A DNA stretch of 36,531 nt from Comamonadaceae bacterium (GCA_004144865.1 SEAY01000023.1:1-36531); one strand, 5' to 3'. Positions 1-9,264 are shown, numbered from the stretch's first letter. Notes: generated from the letters alone by a model not told the origin. A program made the numbers and translations.

Positions 1-218
1 AGTTCGCAGGCGCGCGGCGCGAAGTCGCTGCCGCCGGACATCAGCGCCACGGCGAGCTGGCAGGCCTGCGCGCAGTCCATGTCCAGCCCGATGCAGCGCA
101 CCATGTGCTTGACGTCCGGCTCCTGCAGGCAGCAGGCGGCGCAGTGGTTGCACGACACCACGCAGGCCTGGCAGGCGACGATGCATTCCTGGTATTCCTC
201 GTACTTCTCGTGCGACAT
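1..218 (-). CDS. Cysteine-rich four-helix copper-storage-type protein (DUF326/Csp-like), C-terminus cut by window edge
   Basis: The visible 72 residues begin MSHEKYEEYQECIVACQAC and contain 11 cysteines (C12, C16, C19, C23, C26, C29, C30, C42, C49, C53, C71). Most lie at i/i+3/i+4 spacing along predicted helices, as in the Csp copper-storage proteins, which line the inside of a four-helix bundle with Cys to bind many Cu(I) ions. There is no signal peptide, so a cytosolic Csp3-like form is expected. A good ribosome-binding site (AAGGAG, 224-229) lies 5 bases before the ATG. The gene runs off the left edge, so its full length is unknown. The copper operon at 3060-9251 lies on the same strand but is separated by two rightward genes. 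Family assignment rests on cysteine spacing and is fairly secure; the copper-storage role is inferred. Confidence 0.8.
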   Translation of the reverse strand, partial: MSHEKYEEYQECIVACQACVVSCNHCAACCLQEPDVKHMVRCIGLDMDCAQACQLAVALMSGGSDFAPRACE

Positions 219-354
219 GGCATCTCCTTGCTGCGTCCAGTCTAGGGACCGCACTGGCCGTCTGCGCCGGTCCGTGCAGCTGCTTACCGGTGAAGGGCGG
301 GGGTTACACACGGCCGCGCTTGAGGCGCGTCAATCGGCCCGCGCCGGCACTGCC

Positions 355-360
355 TACACT
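355..360 (+). promoter_or_regulatory. Possible -10 element before the MgtC-family gene
   Basis: The hexamer TACACT lies 28 bases before the preferred start at 389. No convincing -35 is seen at 16-18 bases spacing. The rest of the 219-388 gap shows only the ribosome-binding site of the leftward gene. Confidence 0.3.
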
Positions 361-388
361 GGCGCCCTGACAACGAGAACGATGGCGC

Positions 389-1654
389 ATGCTGGAGATG
401 GATCCCCTGCAGGCGGCGGCGCGGCTGGCAGCGGCGCTTGCCGTGGGCCTGCTGGTCGGCCTGGAACGCGGCTGGCGTGAGCGCGAGCGGCCGGAAGGCT
501 CGCGCGTCGCAGGGCTGCGCACCTTTGCCCTCATAGGGATGCTGGGCGGCGTGCTGAACCTCTTCGACGAGCCCGCGCTGCCGCTCGCGACGGGACTGGC
601 GGCCATCGCGCTGCTGTTCGCCGTGTCGTTCGGGCGCGCTTCGGCCACCAGCGGCACGCTGAGCATCACCACCGCCGTGGCCGCCCTGGTTTCCTACGGC
701 CTGGGCGCGCTCGCGGCGGCGGGGCACATCGCGCTGGCCGTCGGCGCGGCCGCCGTCGTCGCCCTGCTGCTGGACCTGAAGGAAGAACTGCACAGCGGCA
801 TGCGCCGCATCCAGCCGGCGGAACTGAACGCGGTGCTCCAGCTCGGCGTGCTGACGGCGGTCATCCTGCCGCTGCTGCCGGACGAGGGCTTCGGCCCCTA
901 CCAGGCGCTCAACCCCTTTCGCCTGTGGCTGGCCGTCATCCTGATCGCCGCCCTGTCCCTCACGGGGCATGTCGCGGCGCGCTGGCGCGGCGCGCAGCAG
1001 GGACTGGTGTGGAGCGGCCTGCTGGGCGGGCTCGCATCCTCGACCGCCGCGACGCTGTCGCTGTCGCGCGCGGCGCGCGCACAACCGGAACTGGCGGTGC
1101 CGGCCGCGGCCGGCATCGTCGCGGCCGGCGGCATGATGTTCGTGCGCATGGCGGTCGTGGCGTCGGCGCTGCAGCCCGCGGTCGCCGCGTCCATCGGCGG
1201 GCTGCTGCTGCTCATGGCCGCCGCCTCCTTCGCCGCGACGGCCTGGCTCTGGCGGCGGCGGCCGCCTGCGGCGCTGGCACAGCCGCGCGCGGAAGGACCG
1301 CTGTTCGACCTGCGCACCGCGCTCGGCTTCGGCCTGTTGCTCGGTGCGGTGGCGGTGGCGGCCCGCGCGGCGCGGGATCATCTCGGCGACACGGGCCTGT
1401 ACGCCGTGTCCTTCTTCTCGGGCCTGGCCGACGTCGATGCGCCGATGATCTCGGCACTTTCGATGCGCGCGCGCGGCGAGATCGGCACGGCCGTCGCGGT
1501 CACGGCGATCGTGCTCGCGGTGGCGGCCAACATGATCGTGAAGGCGGGGATGGCGCGCGGCATCGGCGGTGCAGCCGTCGGCCGCCGGGTCGCGGCCGGT
1601 TATGCCTTCGCGCTGGCTGCGGGCGCGGCCGCCGTCGCGCCGCGCTTCCTCTGA
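389..1654 (+). CDS. MgtC/SapB family membrane protein with C-terminal DUF4010
   Basis: This is a 421-residue, strongly hydrophobic protein with about 11-12 membrane segments. The N-terminal domain (about residues 8-135) starts with GLLVGLERGWRE, the MgtC/SapB signature. The second half (about 175-415) has the alanine/glycine-rich layout of DUF4010, including SSTAATLSL and SGLADVDAPMISALS. MgtC-type proteins are linked to growth at low Mg2+ and, in pathogens, to control of the F-type ATPase; the role of the MgtC-DUF4010 fusion is not established. The start could be ATG 389 or ATG 398 (MDPLQ); neither has a strong ribosome-binding site at good spacing. It precedes the metallo-hydrolase gene by 42 bases, and co-transcription is possible. 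Confidence 0.82.
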   Translation: MLEMDPLQAAARLAAALAVGLLVGLERGWRERERPEGSRVAGLRTFALIGMLGGVLNLFDEPALPLATGLAAIALLFAVSFGRASATSGTLSITTAVAALVSYGLGALAAAGHIALAVGAAAVVALLLDLKEELHSGMRRIQPAELNAVLQLGVLTAVILPLLPDEGFGPYQALNPFRLWLAVILIAALSLTGHVAARWRGAQQGLVWSGLLGGLASSTAATLSLSRAARAQPELAVPAAAGIVAAGGMMFVRMAVVASALQPAVAASIGGLLLLMAAASFAATAWLWRRRPPAALAQPRAEGPLFDLRTALGFGLLLGAVAVAARAARDHLGDTGLYAVSFFSGLADVDAPMISALSMRARGEIGTAVAVTAIVLAVAANMIVKAGMARGIGGAAVGRRVAAGYAFALAAGAAAVAPRFL

Positions 1655-1696
1655 AGGGGTACAAGGGCGGATGGACAAGCAAAAGGGGACGACAGC

Positions 1697-3052
<1,356 letters not shown>

Positions 3053-3059
3053 ACGCAGG

Positions 3060-4430
3060 CTAGCGCCAGATCCAGTACGCGGCGGCGGTGATGCCGGCGA
3101 TGCACAGCAGGTCGAGCTTCCAGCCGGCTCGCACCATGACGGCCTGGGACACGCGGCCGGTGCCGAACACCATCGCATTCGGCGGGGTGGCGACGGGTAG
3201 CATGAAGCCGGTGGAGGCCGCCAGCGCGATCGCCATCGCCATGGCTTCGGGCGCCAGCCCCAGCGAAGGCGCGAGCGGCATGAAAAGCGGCAACGCGAGC
3301 GCGGCGCTCGCCGTGTTGCTCATGAGCTCGCTCAGTGCCACGATGAAGGCGACGACGCCGAGCAGCACCAGCAGCGGCGGGGCGTTTCCCAGCAGCGCGA
3401 GCAGCCTTTCCACGAGGAAGGCACTGGCCCCGCTGGCAAGCATGACTTCGCCCAGCGCCAGCCCGCCGCCGAACAGCAGCAGGACGCCCCAGGGCACTTC
3501 GTGCTCGATCTCTCGCCAGCGCAGGGCACCGGTCAGTACCAGCGCGGCCACCGCTGCCAGGGCGACCAGCGCATTCGAATCGCCGACCATGCCGACCGCC
3601 GCCGCCAGGGGTGCCCCGAACATCCAGCCGGCCACGGTGAGCGCGAACACCACCGCGGTGGCGACCCGCTCGCGGGTCCACGGCAGCGCGATGCGCTCCA
3701 CCCGCACCTGCCCGCCGAGCCGCGGCCGCAAGGTGAAATACAGCAGGAGCAGCATGCCCACCCACAGCAGCAATGCGAGGGGAGCGACCGCGATGAACCA
3801 GCCGGCGAAAGAGATGCCAGCCTGCGCCGCGCCCATCGCGGTGGGCGGCGTGCCGACCAGCGAGGTCATGCCGCCCAGCGCGGTGCTGTAGGTCAGGGCG
3901 AGCAGCGCGAACGCCTGTTCGGCGGGGCCGGGCGCTTCGTCCTGCGCGTCCAGCAGGGCCATCGCCAGCGGCAGCATCAGGGCGGCCGTCGCGGTGTTGG
4001 ACATCCACATGGCCGCGAAGGCGGTGACCGCCGCGAGCATCACCACGGCCCATCCGCGCCGTCCGCGTGCGAGGTGCAGCACGGCTGCCGCCAGCGCGCG
4101 CGCCAGCCCGTGGCGGCGCAGCGCGGCGGCGAGCGCGAACCCGCCGAGGAACAGGAACACGATCGGACTCGCGAAAGGCGCCAGCGCGGCGCGGGGCTCC
4201 TGCAGGCCCGAGGCCATCGCGATCAGGGGGACCAGCAGCGCGGTGACGGCCAGCGGCAGCGCCTGCGTCAGCCACAGCAGCGCCGCCAGCACGAACAGGC
4301 CGAGTCCCGCGGCCAGCGCGCCGCTGCCCGGCGCGAGCCACCAGGCCAGCGTCGCGCCCGCGACGCACGCCACGACGCGGCGGGGATGGACGCTTTCCGG
4401 CTCCTCGCCGGGAGAAGCCGGCGAGGCCAA
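3060..4430 (-). CDS. SLC13/DASS-family permease (Na+/carboxylate-type transporter)
   Basis: This 456-residue membrane protein has about 11-12 hydrophobic segments. It carries the two SNT motifs that define the divalent-anion:Na+ symporter family: SNTATAALMLPL in the first half and SNTASAALALPLF in the second. These bind substrate carboxylate and Na+ in VcINDY-type transporters, so import of a di- or tricarboxylate or sulfate is the family expectation. The start at 4430 is 2 bases after the stop of the CusF-like gene, so it is probably the last gene of the copper operon. A link to copper (for example uptake of an anion that binds the metal) is only inference. Family call is secure; the substrate is unknown. 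Confidence 0.87.
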   Translation of the reverse strand: MASPASPGEEPESVHPRRVVACVAGATLAWWLAPGSGALAAGLGLFVLAALLWLTQALPLAVTALLVPLIAMASGLQEPRAALAPFASPIVFLFLGGFALAAALRRHGLARALAAAVLHLARGRRGWAVVMLAAVTAFAAMWMSNTATAALMLPLAMALLDAQDEAPGPAEQAFALLALTYSTALGGMTSLVGTPPTAMGAAQAGISFAGWFIAVAPLALLLWVGMLLLLYFTLRPRLGGQVRVERIALPWTRERVATAVVFALTVAGWMFGAPLAAAVGMVGDSNALVALAAVAALVLTGALRWREIEHEVPWGVLLLFGGGLALGEVMLASGASAFLVERLLALLGNAPPLLVLLGVVAFIVALSELMSNTASAALALPLFMPLAPSLGLAPEAMAMAIALAASTGFMLPVATPPNAMVFGTGRVSQAVMVRAGWKLDLLCIAGITAAAYWIWR

Positions 4431-4432
4431 GG

Positions 4433-4723
4433 CTACTTCTGCGCTTCGATGCTGGTGACGACGTAGTTGCCCGCGGCGTCCTTGTCGGCGGCGAAGCGCA
4501 CCTTGTCGCCCGCCTTCACCTTCTCCAGCAGCGCCTTGTCGGGCACGCCGAACACCATGGTCATCGGGGGCATGTCGAGGTTGCGGATCTCGCCGTGCTT
4601 GAGCGTGATCTTGCCGGCCGACTTGTCGACGCGGCGGACCTCGCCTTCGGAAAGCGTGTCCTGGGCGAGGGCGGACAGCGAGAGGGTGGCGCCCAGCAGG
4701 GCGGCGGCGATGTGCTTGAGCAT
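4433..4723 (-). CDS. CusF-like periplasmic copper chaperone
   Basis: This 96-residue protein has a signal peptide (about residues 1-20, ending SALAQ) and one small OB-fold CusF domain. Candidate Cu(I) ligands are H43, M54 and M56 in the motif LDMPPMTM. The tryptophan that caps copper in E. coli CusF is M51 here, a variant common in the wider CusF-like family. The protein should carry Cu(I) in the periplasm, possibly handing it to an oxidase or export system. It starts 13 bases after the DUF411 gene and ends 2 bases before the SLC13 gene. No CusA/CusB pump is encoded in the window, so its partner here may be the multicopper oxidase or cupredoxin. Confidence 0.88.
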   Translation of the reverse strand: MLKHIAAALLGATLSLSALAQDTLSEGEVRRVDKSAGKITLKHGEIRNLDMPPMTMVFGVPDKALLEKVKAGDKVRFAADKDAAGNYVVTSIEAQK

Positions 4724-4736
4724 GGTGATTTTTCCT

Positions 4737-5213
4737 TCAGGCCTTGTTGTAGGAAGCGAAGACGCGCGTGCTGCCGTCCTTCAGCACGAGCAGGACGTCG
4801 TAGGGGTCGCGGCGGTTGCCGTACGCGGGGCCGTCCATGCCGGGCGAGCCGACCGGCATGCCGGGAACCGTGAGGCCCACGGCCTGCGGTTTTTCCCGCA
4901 GCAGTCGCCGGATCTCGCGGGCCGGCACGTGACCTTCGACGGCATAGCCGCCCACCAGCGCGGTGTGGCAGGAGCCGAGGTTCGCGGGGATGCCCAGCTT
5001 CGCGCGCATCGCGTTGTTGCCGGTGTCGTTGAGCCGGGTCGCGAAGCCCTGGTCCTGCAGGTGCTTCACCCAGTCGCCGCAGCAGCCGCAGTTGGGGTCC
5101 TTCCAGACTTCCACGAGCACCCGCGGCGCGGCAGTCTTCTGCGCGAGGGCGGCGAAGGGAAGGGCGGCCGTGGCGAGCAGCAGGCCGCGGCGGGTGGTGG
5201 AGGTCCTGTTCAT
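4737..5213 (-). CDS. DUF411 periplasmic metal-binding protein
   Basis: This 158-residue protein has an N-terminal signal with two arginines (TTRRGLLLATAALPFAALA), so Tat or Sec export is possible. The DUF411 core begins at about residue 30 with VWKDPNCGCCGDW, giving C42, C44 and C45. Further candidate ligands are C82-H83, H95 and the methionines in PGMPVGSPGM. DUF411 proteins are recurrent members of copper/silver resistance loci and are thought to bind metal through the Cys cluster; no biochemical role is firmly established. The start is set by a 4-base ATGA overlap with the upstream cupredoxin gene, which implies translational coupling. Confidence 0.88.
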   Translation of the reverse strand: MNRTSTTRRGLLLATAALPFAALAQKTAAPRVLVEVWKDPNCGCCGDWVKHLQDQGFATRLNDTGNNAMRAKLGIPANLGSCHTALVGGYAVEGHVPAREIRRLLREKPQAVGLTVPGMPVGSPGMDGPAYGNRRDPYDVLLVLKDGSTRVFASYNKA

Positions 5214-5710
5214 GATTTCTTTCCAGCGGGGAGGACGACGAGGCTGCCCTTCATGCCGGCTTCGTAGTGGCCGGGCAGCAGGCATGCGAATTGGAAGGTT
5301 CCGGGGCGGTTGAAGTTCCAGACGATGGCGCCGCGCTCGCGCGGCTTGACGTGCGTCATGTAAGGTTCCTCGTGCTCCATGCCGGGAAACTTCTGCATGA
5401 GCGCGGCGTGCTCGCGCAGCTCCTCCTCGGTGCCGATCACCATCTCGTGCAGCACGCCGCCGGCGTTGCGCACGACGAAGCGGATGGTCTCGCCCTCGCG
5501 CACCTCGATGCGGTCGGGGCGGAAGCGCATGCCGTCGTCCATGCGGACTTCGATCGTGCGCGCCCGCTTCGGGTCGCCGGCGATGCCCCAGGACTTTTGT
5601 TCCTTCACGACGGCCTGCTGCTCCCTGTGGCCGGCATCGTCGCCGTGGCTCCAGGCCAGCGGCGCCACGAGCACCGCGAGCCAGGCCAGTTTCTTCAGTG
5701 TGTTCTTCAT
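5210..5710 (-). CDS. Cupredoxin (plastocyanin/azurin-like, type 1 copper)
   Basis: This 166-residue protein has a signal peptide (about 1-20). A cupredoxin fold occupies about residues 50-160 and carries a complete type 1 copper site: H88 (VLHEMVIG), C143, H148 and M153 (FACLLPGHYEAGM). The protein should be periplasmic and either shuttle electrons to or from the multicopper oxidase or hold Cu(II). A His/Asp-rich stretch follows the signal peptide (SHGDDAGHRE). The start at 5710 lies 13 bases after the oxidase stop, and its stop overlaps the DUF411 start. CopI-type copper-tolerance cupredoxins are the closest concept I recognise; I do not assign that symbol. Confidence 0.88.
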   Translation of the reverse strand: MKNTLKKLAWLAVLVAPLAWSHGDDAGHREQQAVVKEQKSWGIAGDPKRARTIEVRMDDGMRFRPDRIEVREGETIRFVVRNAGGVLHEMVIGTEEELREHAALMQKFPGMEHEEPYMTHVKPRERGAIVWNFNRPGTFQFACLLPGHYEAGMKGSLVVLPAGKKS

Positions 5711-5723
5711 GCGTGGGTTCCTT

Positions 5724-7106
5724 TCAATGATGGCCGCCGTGGCCGGACGGCTTGCGCACGTCCAGCGGGGCCGACTGTTCCTTGGCCGCGGGGGCGGTGC
5801 TGCGTGCCGGGGCGGGCAGGGCGCCGGTCCATTCGCGCGCCACCGTGCCCTGCGGATGGCGGTACCACCCCGGGTCGCGGTAGTCGCCCGGCTTCTGGTC
5901 GCGGCGCACCTTCAGCAGCGTGAACATGCCGCCCATCTCCGCCGCGCCGAAGGGGCCGCGGCCGGTCATCATCGGCAGCGTGTTGTCGGGCAGCGCCATC
6001 TCCATCTCGCCCATGTCGGCCATGCCGCGCTCGCCCATGACCATGTACTCGGGCACGATCTTCTGCAGCTTCTTCACCAGGCCGCGGTGGTCCACGCCGA
6101 TCATGGTGGGCACGCCGTGGCCCATCGCGTTCATCGTGTGGTGGCTCTTGTGGCAGTGCAGGGCCCAGTCGCCTTCCTCGTCGGCCACGAACTCCATCTG
6201 GCGCATCTGGCCGACCGCCACGTCCACCGTGACCTCGGGCCAGCGCGCGCCCTTCGGCACCGGCCCGCCATCGGTGCCCGTGACCGTGAACTCGTGCCCG
6301 TGCACGTGGATGGGGTGGTTGGTCATGGTGAGGTTGCCGACGCGGATGCGGACCTTGTCGCCCTTGCGCACGTTGAGCGAATCGATCGCCGGGAACACGC
6401 GCGAGTTGAAGGTCCACAGGTTGAAGTCCAGCATCGTGTTCACGCGCGGCACGGCGCTGCCGGGATCGATGTCGTAGCCGGCGAGCAGGAAGCAGAAGTC
6501 ACGGTCCACCCGGTCGATCAGCGGATGCCTGGCCTTCGGATGCGTGATCCACATGCCCATCATGCCCATGGCCATCTGCACCATCTCGTCGGCGTGCGGG
6601 TGGTACATGAACGTGCCGGGGCGGCGCGCCTCGAACTCGTAGACGAAGGTCTTGCCGGGCGGGATCTGCGGCTGCGTGATGCCGCCGACGCCGTCCATGC
6701 CATTGGGCAGGCGCTGGCCGTGCCAGTGCACCGCCGTGTGTTCGGGCAGCCGGTTCGTCACGAAGATGCGCACGCGGTCGCCTTCCACCACCTCGATGGT
6801 GGGGCCCGGCGACTGCCCGTTGTAGCCCCACAGGCGCGCCGTCATGCCGGGGGCGAACTCGCGCTCCACGGGCTCCGCCACCAGGTGGAATTCCTTGACG
6901 CCGCTGTTCATGCGCCAGGGCAGGGTCCAGCCATTGAGCGTGACCACGGGGTCGTAAGGCCGCCCGCTCGTGGGCACCAGCGGAGCCGCCGTCGCGGCGG
7001 TGTCCGCGCTGGGCGCTTCCGGCACGGCGGCCAGCGCCACCTTGCTCACGGAAGCCGCGGCCACGGCCGTCAGGGCCGCGCCGCCGAAGAAGTCGCGTCG
7101 TTTCAT
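5724..7106 (-). CDS. Tat-exported multicopper oxidase
   Basis: This 460-residue protein has a twin-arginine signal (MKRRDFFGGAAL, cleavage near residue 27). All four copper motifs are present: HWHG (127-130), HPH (169-171), HPIHVHGH (264-271) and HCHKSHH with M328 (317-328). Together these build the type 1 centre and the trinuclear cluster. Expected activity is periplasmic oxidation of Cu(I) to Cu(II) coupled to reduction of O2 to water. Methionine-rich patches (MVQMAMGMMGMW; MGERGMADMGEMEM) may bind Cu(I). It is shorter than PcoA/CopA (about 600). ATG 7106 is 2 bases after the TolC-type stop; the frame stays open upstream, but the Tat signal fixes the start. Confidence 0.92.
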   Translation of the reverse strand: MKRRDFFGGAALTAVAAASVSKVALAAVPEAPSADTAATAAPLVPTSGRPYDPVVTLNGWTLPWRMNSGVKEFHLVAEPVEREFAPGMTARLWGYNGQSPGPTIEVVEGDRVRIFVTNRLPEHTAVHWHGQRLPNGMDGVGGITQPQIPPGKTFVYEFEARRPGTFMYHPHADEMVQMAMGMMGMWITHPKARHPLIDRVDRDFCFLLAGYDIDPGSAVPRVNTMLDFNLWTFNSRVFPAIDSLNVRKGDKVRIRVGNLTMTNHPIHVHGHEFTVTGTDGGPVPKGARWPEVTVDVAVGQMRQMEFVADEEGDWALHCHKSHHTMNAMGHGVPTMIGVDHRGLVKKLQKIVPEYMVMGERGMADMGEMEMALPDNTLPMMTGRGPFGAAEMGGMFTLLKVRRDQKPGDYRDPGWYRHPQGTVAREWTGALPAPARSTAPAAKEQSAPLDVRKPSGHGGHH

Positions 7107-7108
7107 GC

Positions 7109-8497
7109 TCAGTGTCCTCCCGAGGCGGCGGCGGGCGCCGCGCTGCCGGCACCCATGGCTGCGATTGCGCCGGGCGAAGTGCCGGTCAGCGCGGTCTGCA
7201 GGTCCGCATCGGCGATCCAGAAATCGCGCTGCGCCGCGATCGCGCCGTTGACGGCGGCGATGTGGTTGCGGGCTTCGGCCAGCAGGTCCCACACGCTGGC
7301 GAGCATGCCGTTGTAGCGCAGCTGGGTCTCGTCGACGATGAACCGGCGCAGCGGCACGATCTCGTCGCGGTAGTGCTTCGCCACGTCGTACGCGCTGCGC
7401 CAGCCGTGCCAGGACTCGCGCGCTTCGCTGCGCGCGCGCACGCCGGTCTCGCGCACGCGCGCCACCGATTGCAGCCAGGTCGCCTCGGCGCGCGCCGCGC
7501 CGGCGCCGCCCCAGTCGAACAGCGGGATGGGCACCTCGATTTCGAACCCGCGCGCGGTTTCGCGTTCGCCGCTCGCGTTGTCGAAGGTGGTGTTGCGCGC
7601 CACGCCGAAGGTGAGCGCGTCCACCACGCCGGAGACGCGCGTGTAGCCGAGCGATTCGGCGACGTAGCGCGACTCGTCGCGTGCCGCGCGCACGTCCAGG
7701 CGCTCGCGCAGGACGGTCGCCTCGATGTCCGCGCGATCGGCCAGCTGCTTGGGCAGGTCCGGCAGGCGGTCGGGCAGCGTGTACGCCGCGGTGCTCCCCC
7801 AAAGGCCGAGCAGCCGCGTGAGCTTCTCGCGCTCGGCGACGGCAGCCTGCTCGCCGCGGGCGACCTGCGCCGCGATGTCGGCCAGCGTGGCCTGTTCGCG
7901 CGCCTGCTGCAGGCGGCTCCAGTTGCCCACCCGTGCCATGCGCCGCGCGAGTTCCGCGCCGGCTTCGGCCGCTTCGCGCGCATCGCGCAGGTACAGCGCG
8001 GTCTGGCGGGCTGCGACGGCATTGACCCAGGCCTTGCGCGTGTCCGCCGCGGTGCGGATCACCTCCTGCGCCGCGCGCAGGCGGGCGAGCTCCATCGCGC
8101 GGTTTGCGCTGCGGGCGCGCCAGGGCAGCGTGACCAGCTGCATGACGTTGAAGCTGAGCATGCGCTCGATCTCCACCACCTGTCCCTCGCGCAGGCGCCC
8201 GAACGCGAAGTGCGGGTTCGGCAGGCTCACGGATTGCGCGCGCTCGGCATCGCTGATCGCCAGCGCGGCGAAGCTGGCTTCGAGCCCGGGGTTGTTCAGG
8301 AGCGCTATGCGCACCGCGGTGTCCGCGTCCAGCGGCTGGCGGGTTAGCAGCTGCTCCAGCGTCTGCCGGCTGGCCTGCGCGGCTACGCCGGTGCGGCCCG
8401 CGGCAAGCTGTTCGGCCTGGCTGCGCAAGGCGTCGGGTCCCGAGGGCGTGGCGCAGCCGGCCAATGCCAGGACCGCGGCGAGAAGGAGCAGCTTCAC
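7109..8497 (-). CDS. TolC-family outer-membrane efflux lipoprotein, GTG start
   Basis: The predicted product has 462 residues. It opens with a lipoprotein signal whose lipobox is LAGC (C15). It then shows two long heptad-rich helical repeats typical of TolC/OprM outer-membrane channels, with LLNNPGLEASFAAL near residue 65 and a matching repeat in the second half. It would form a trimeric duct for efflux, yet no inner-membrane pump or adaptor gene is present in the window. I chose GTG 8497-8495 because it directly encodes the signal peptide and overlaps the upstream stop by 4 bases (GTGA); an ATG further upstream would hide the signal. Exact substrate is unknown; copper context suggests metal export. 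Confidence 0.88.
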   Translation of the reverse strand: MKLLLLAAVLALAGCATPSGPDALRSQAEQLAAGRTGVAAQASRQTLEQLLTRQPLDADTAVRIALLNNPGLEASFAALAISDAERAQSVSLPNPHFAFGRLREGQVVEIERMLSFNVMQLVTLPWRARSANRAMELARLRAAQEVIRTAADTRKAWVNAVAARQTALYLRDAREAAEAGAELARRMARVGNWSRLQQAREQATLADIAAQVARGEQAAVAEREKLTRLLGLWGSTAAYTLPDRLPDLPKQLADRADIEATVLRERLDVRAARDESRYVAESLGYTRVSGVVDALTFGVARNTTFDNASGERETARGFEIEVPIPLFDWGGAGAARAEATWLQSVARVRETGVRARSEARESWHGWRSAYDVAKHYRDEIVPLRRFIVDETQLRYNGMLASVWDLLAEARNHIAAVNGAIAAQRDFWIADADLQTALTGTSPGAIAAMGAGSAAPAAASGGH

Positions 8498-8796
8498 GGT
8501 GCGTTCCCCTTGGGCGCGGCGGACGCAGCCGGGGCGGCGGGCCCAGCGGCGGGTGCGGGGCGCGAGCGGCCCTGAGCCTCCTCCCACTTGAGCACGTCGA
8601 TGTGGCCGCGCGGGAACTGCGCGACTTCGGCATTGGCCTTCTTCCAGTCCAGCGTCTGTTCCTCGACGCCGGTGGGCAGGTCCGTGAAAGCCGAGCGGTA
8701 TTCGGGGGCCGGCGCCGGTGCGGCCGGGTCCGAGGGGTCAGCCGCGGATGCGGCAAGCGGGACGGCCAACGCGGCCGCGAGCAGGCAGTGCTTCAA
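8494..8796 (-). CDS. Small periplasmic protein of unknown function in the copper operon
   Basis: The product has 100 residues: a cleavable signal peptide (MKHCLLAAALAVPLAASA), a short conserved-looking core (YRSAFTDLPTGVEEQTLDWK, then NAEVAQFPRGHIDVLKWEE), and an Ala/Pro-rich, disordered C-terminal tail. I recognise the arrangement as a companion of TolC-type genes in betaproteobacterial copper loci, but no function is established and I see no metal-binding cluster apart from one His. It overlaps the TolC-family gene by 4 bases, so the two are probably made together. It could be a periplasmic linker or accessory to the outer-membrane channel; that is a guess. Confidence 0.72.
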   Translation of the reverse strand: MKHCLLAAALAVPLAASAADPSDPAAPAPAPEYRSAFTDLPTGVEEQTLDWKKANAEVAQFPRGHIDVLKWEEAQGRSRPAPAAGPAAPAASAAPKGNAP

Positions 8797-8864
8797 TGCG
8801 ATCTCTCCAGGAGGGGACGAACCGCCGCGCCACGGGACGCTGCGGACGGACTACGGCTGGGAGA

Positions 8865-9251
8865 TCAGCCCCTGGGCGGCTTGAAGGCGAGCACCGGCTC
8901 GGCGCTGGGATAGGCGGTGCTGGTTTGCTGCGGTTGCGTGTGCACGGGCGGCAATGCCGGCGCCACGACGGGCGAGGGTGACATCGCGACCGACGAGCAC
9001 ACCTGGCAACTCGCGCAAGTCGGGCAGTCCTCTGGAGCCTGCGCTTCGCCGGCGGCCTCCGGCTGCGCACTGGCGGCCTCCTGGTGTCCGTGCGACTCGC
9101 AGTCATGGCCGGCCATCGCCTGTACCGCGACCATCGGCGCGGCCTGCGGCGCGGCAAGCTGCTGCGCCAGCATCTGTCCAGCCATGGCATCGCCCACCAG
9201 CCCGCGCAGGGCCAGGAGGAACATGAGGACGAAGGGCAGCCAGCGGCGCAT
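8865..9251 (-). CDS. Small secreted or membrane-anchored Cys/His protein heading the copper operon (DUF2946-like)
   Basis: The product has 128 residues with an N-terminal hydrophobic segment (RWLPFVLMFLLALRGLVGDA) that serves as signal or anchor. The middle holds HDCESHGHQE and then CPTCASCQVC, a cluster of four cysteines within ten residues, and the tail is Pro/Gln-rich. It resembles the loosely conserved DUF2946 group that accompanies copper genes. Metal binding or sensing in the periplasm is a reasonable inference from the Cys/His content. It is the first gene of the leftward run, 68 bases ahead of the 100-residue protein gene. A TATCAT hexamer 7 bases before its ATG may be the operon promoter. 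Confidence 0.66.
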   Translation of the reverse strand: MRRWLPFVLMFLLALRGLVGDAMAGQMLAQQLAAPQAAPMVAVQAMAGHDCESHGHQEAASAQPEAAGEAQAPEDCPTCASCQVCSSVAMSPSPVVAPALPPVHTQPQQTSTAYPSAEPVLAFKPPRG

Positions 9252-9258
9252 GGCGCGA

Positions 9259-9264
9259 ATGATA
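9259..9264 (-). promoter_or_regulatory. Candidate -10 of the copper operon (TATCAT)
   Basis: Read leftward, TATCAT sits 7 bases before the ATG at 9251. Initiation at the usual distance would give a transcript starting at or next to the start codon. No matching -35 and no clear CueR- or CopR-type operator is visible in 9265-9420. Confidence 0.4.

Noticed and set aside
7109-8587. ATG 8587 as start of the TolC-family protein
   Set aside because: It adds 30 Arg/Gly-rich residues in front of a clear lipoprotein signal; the GTG at 8497 with GTGA overlap explains the sequence better.
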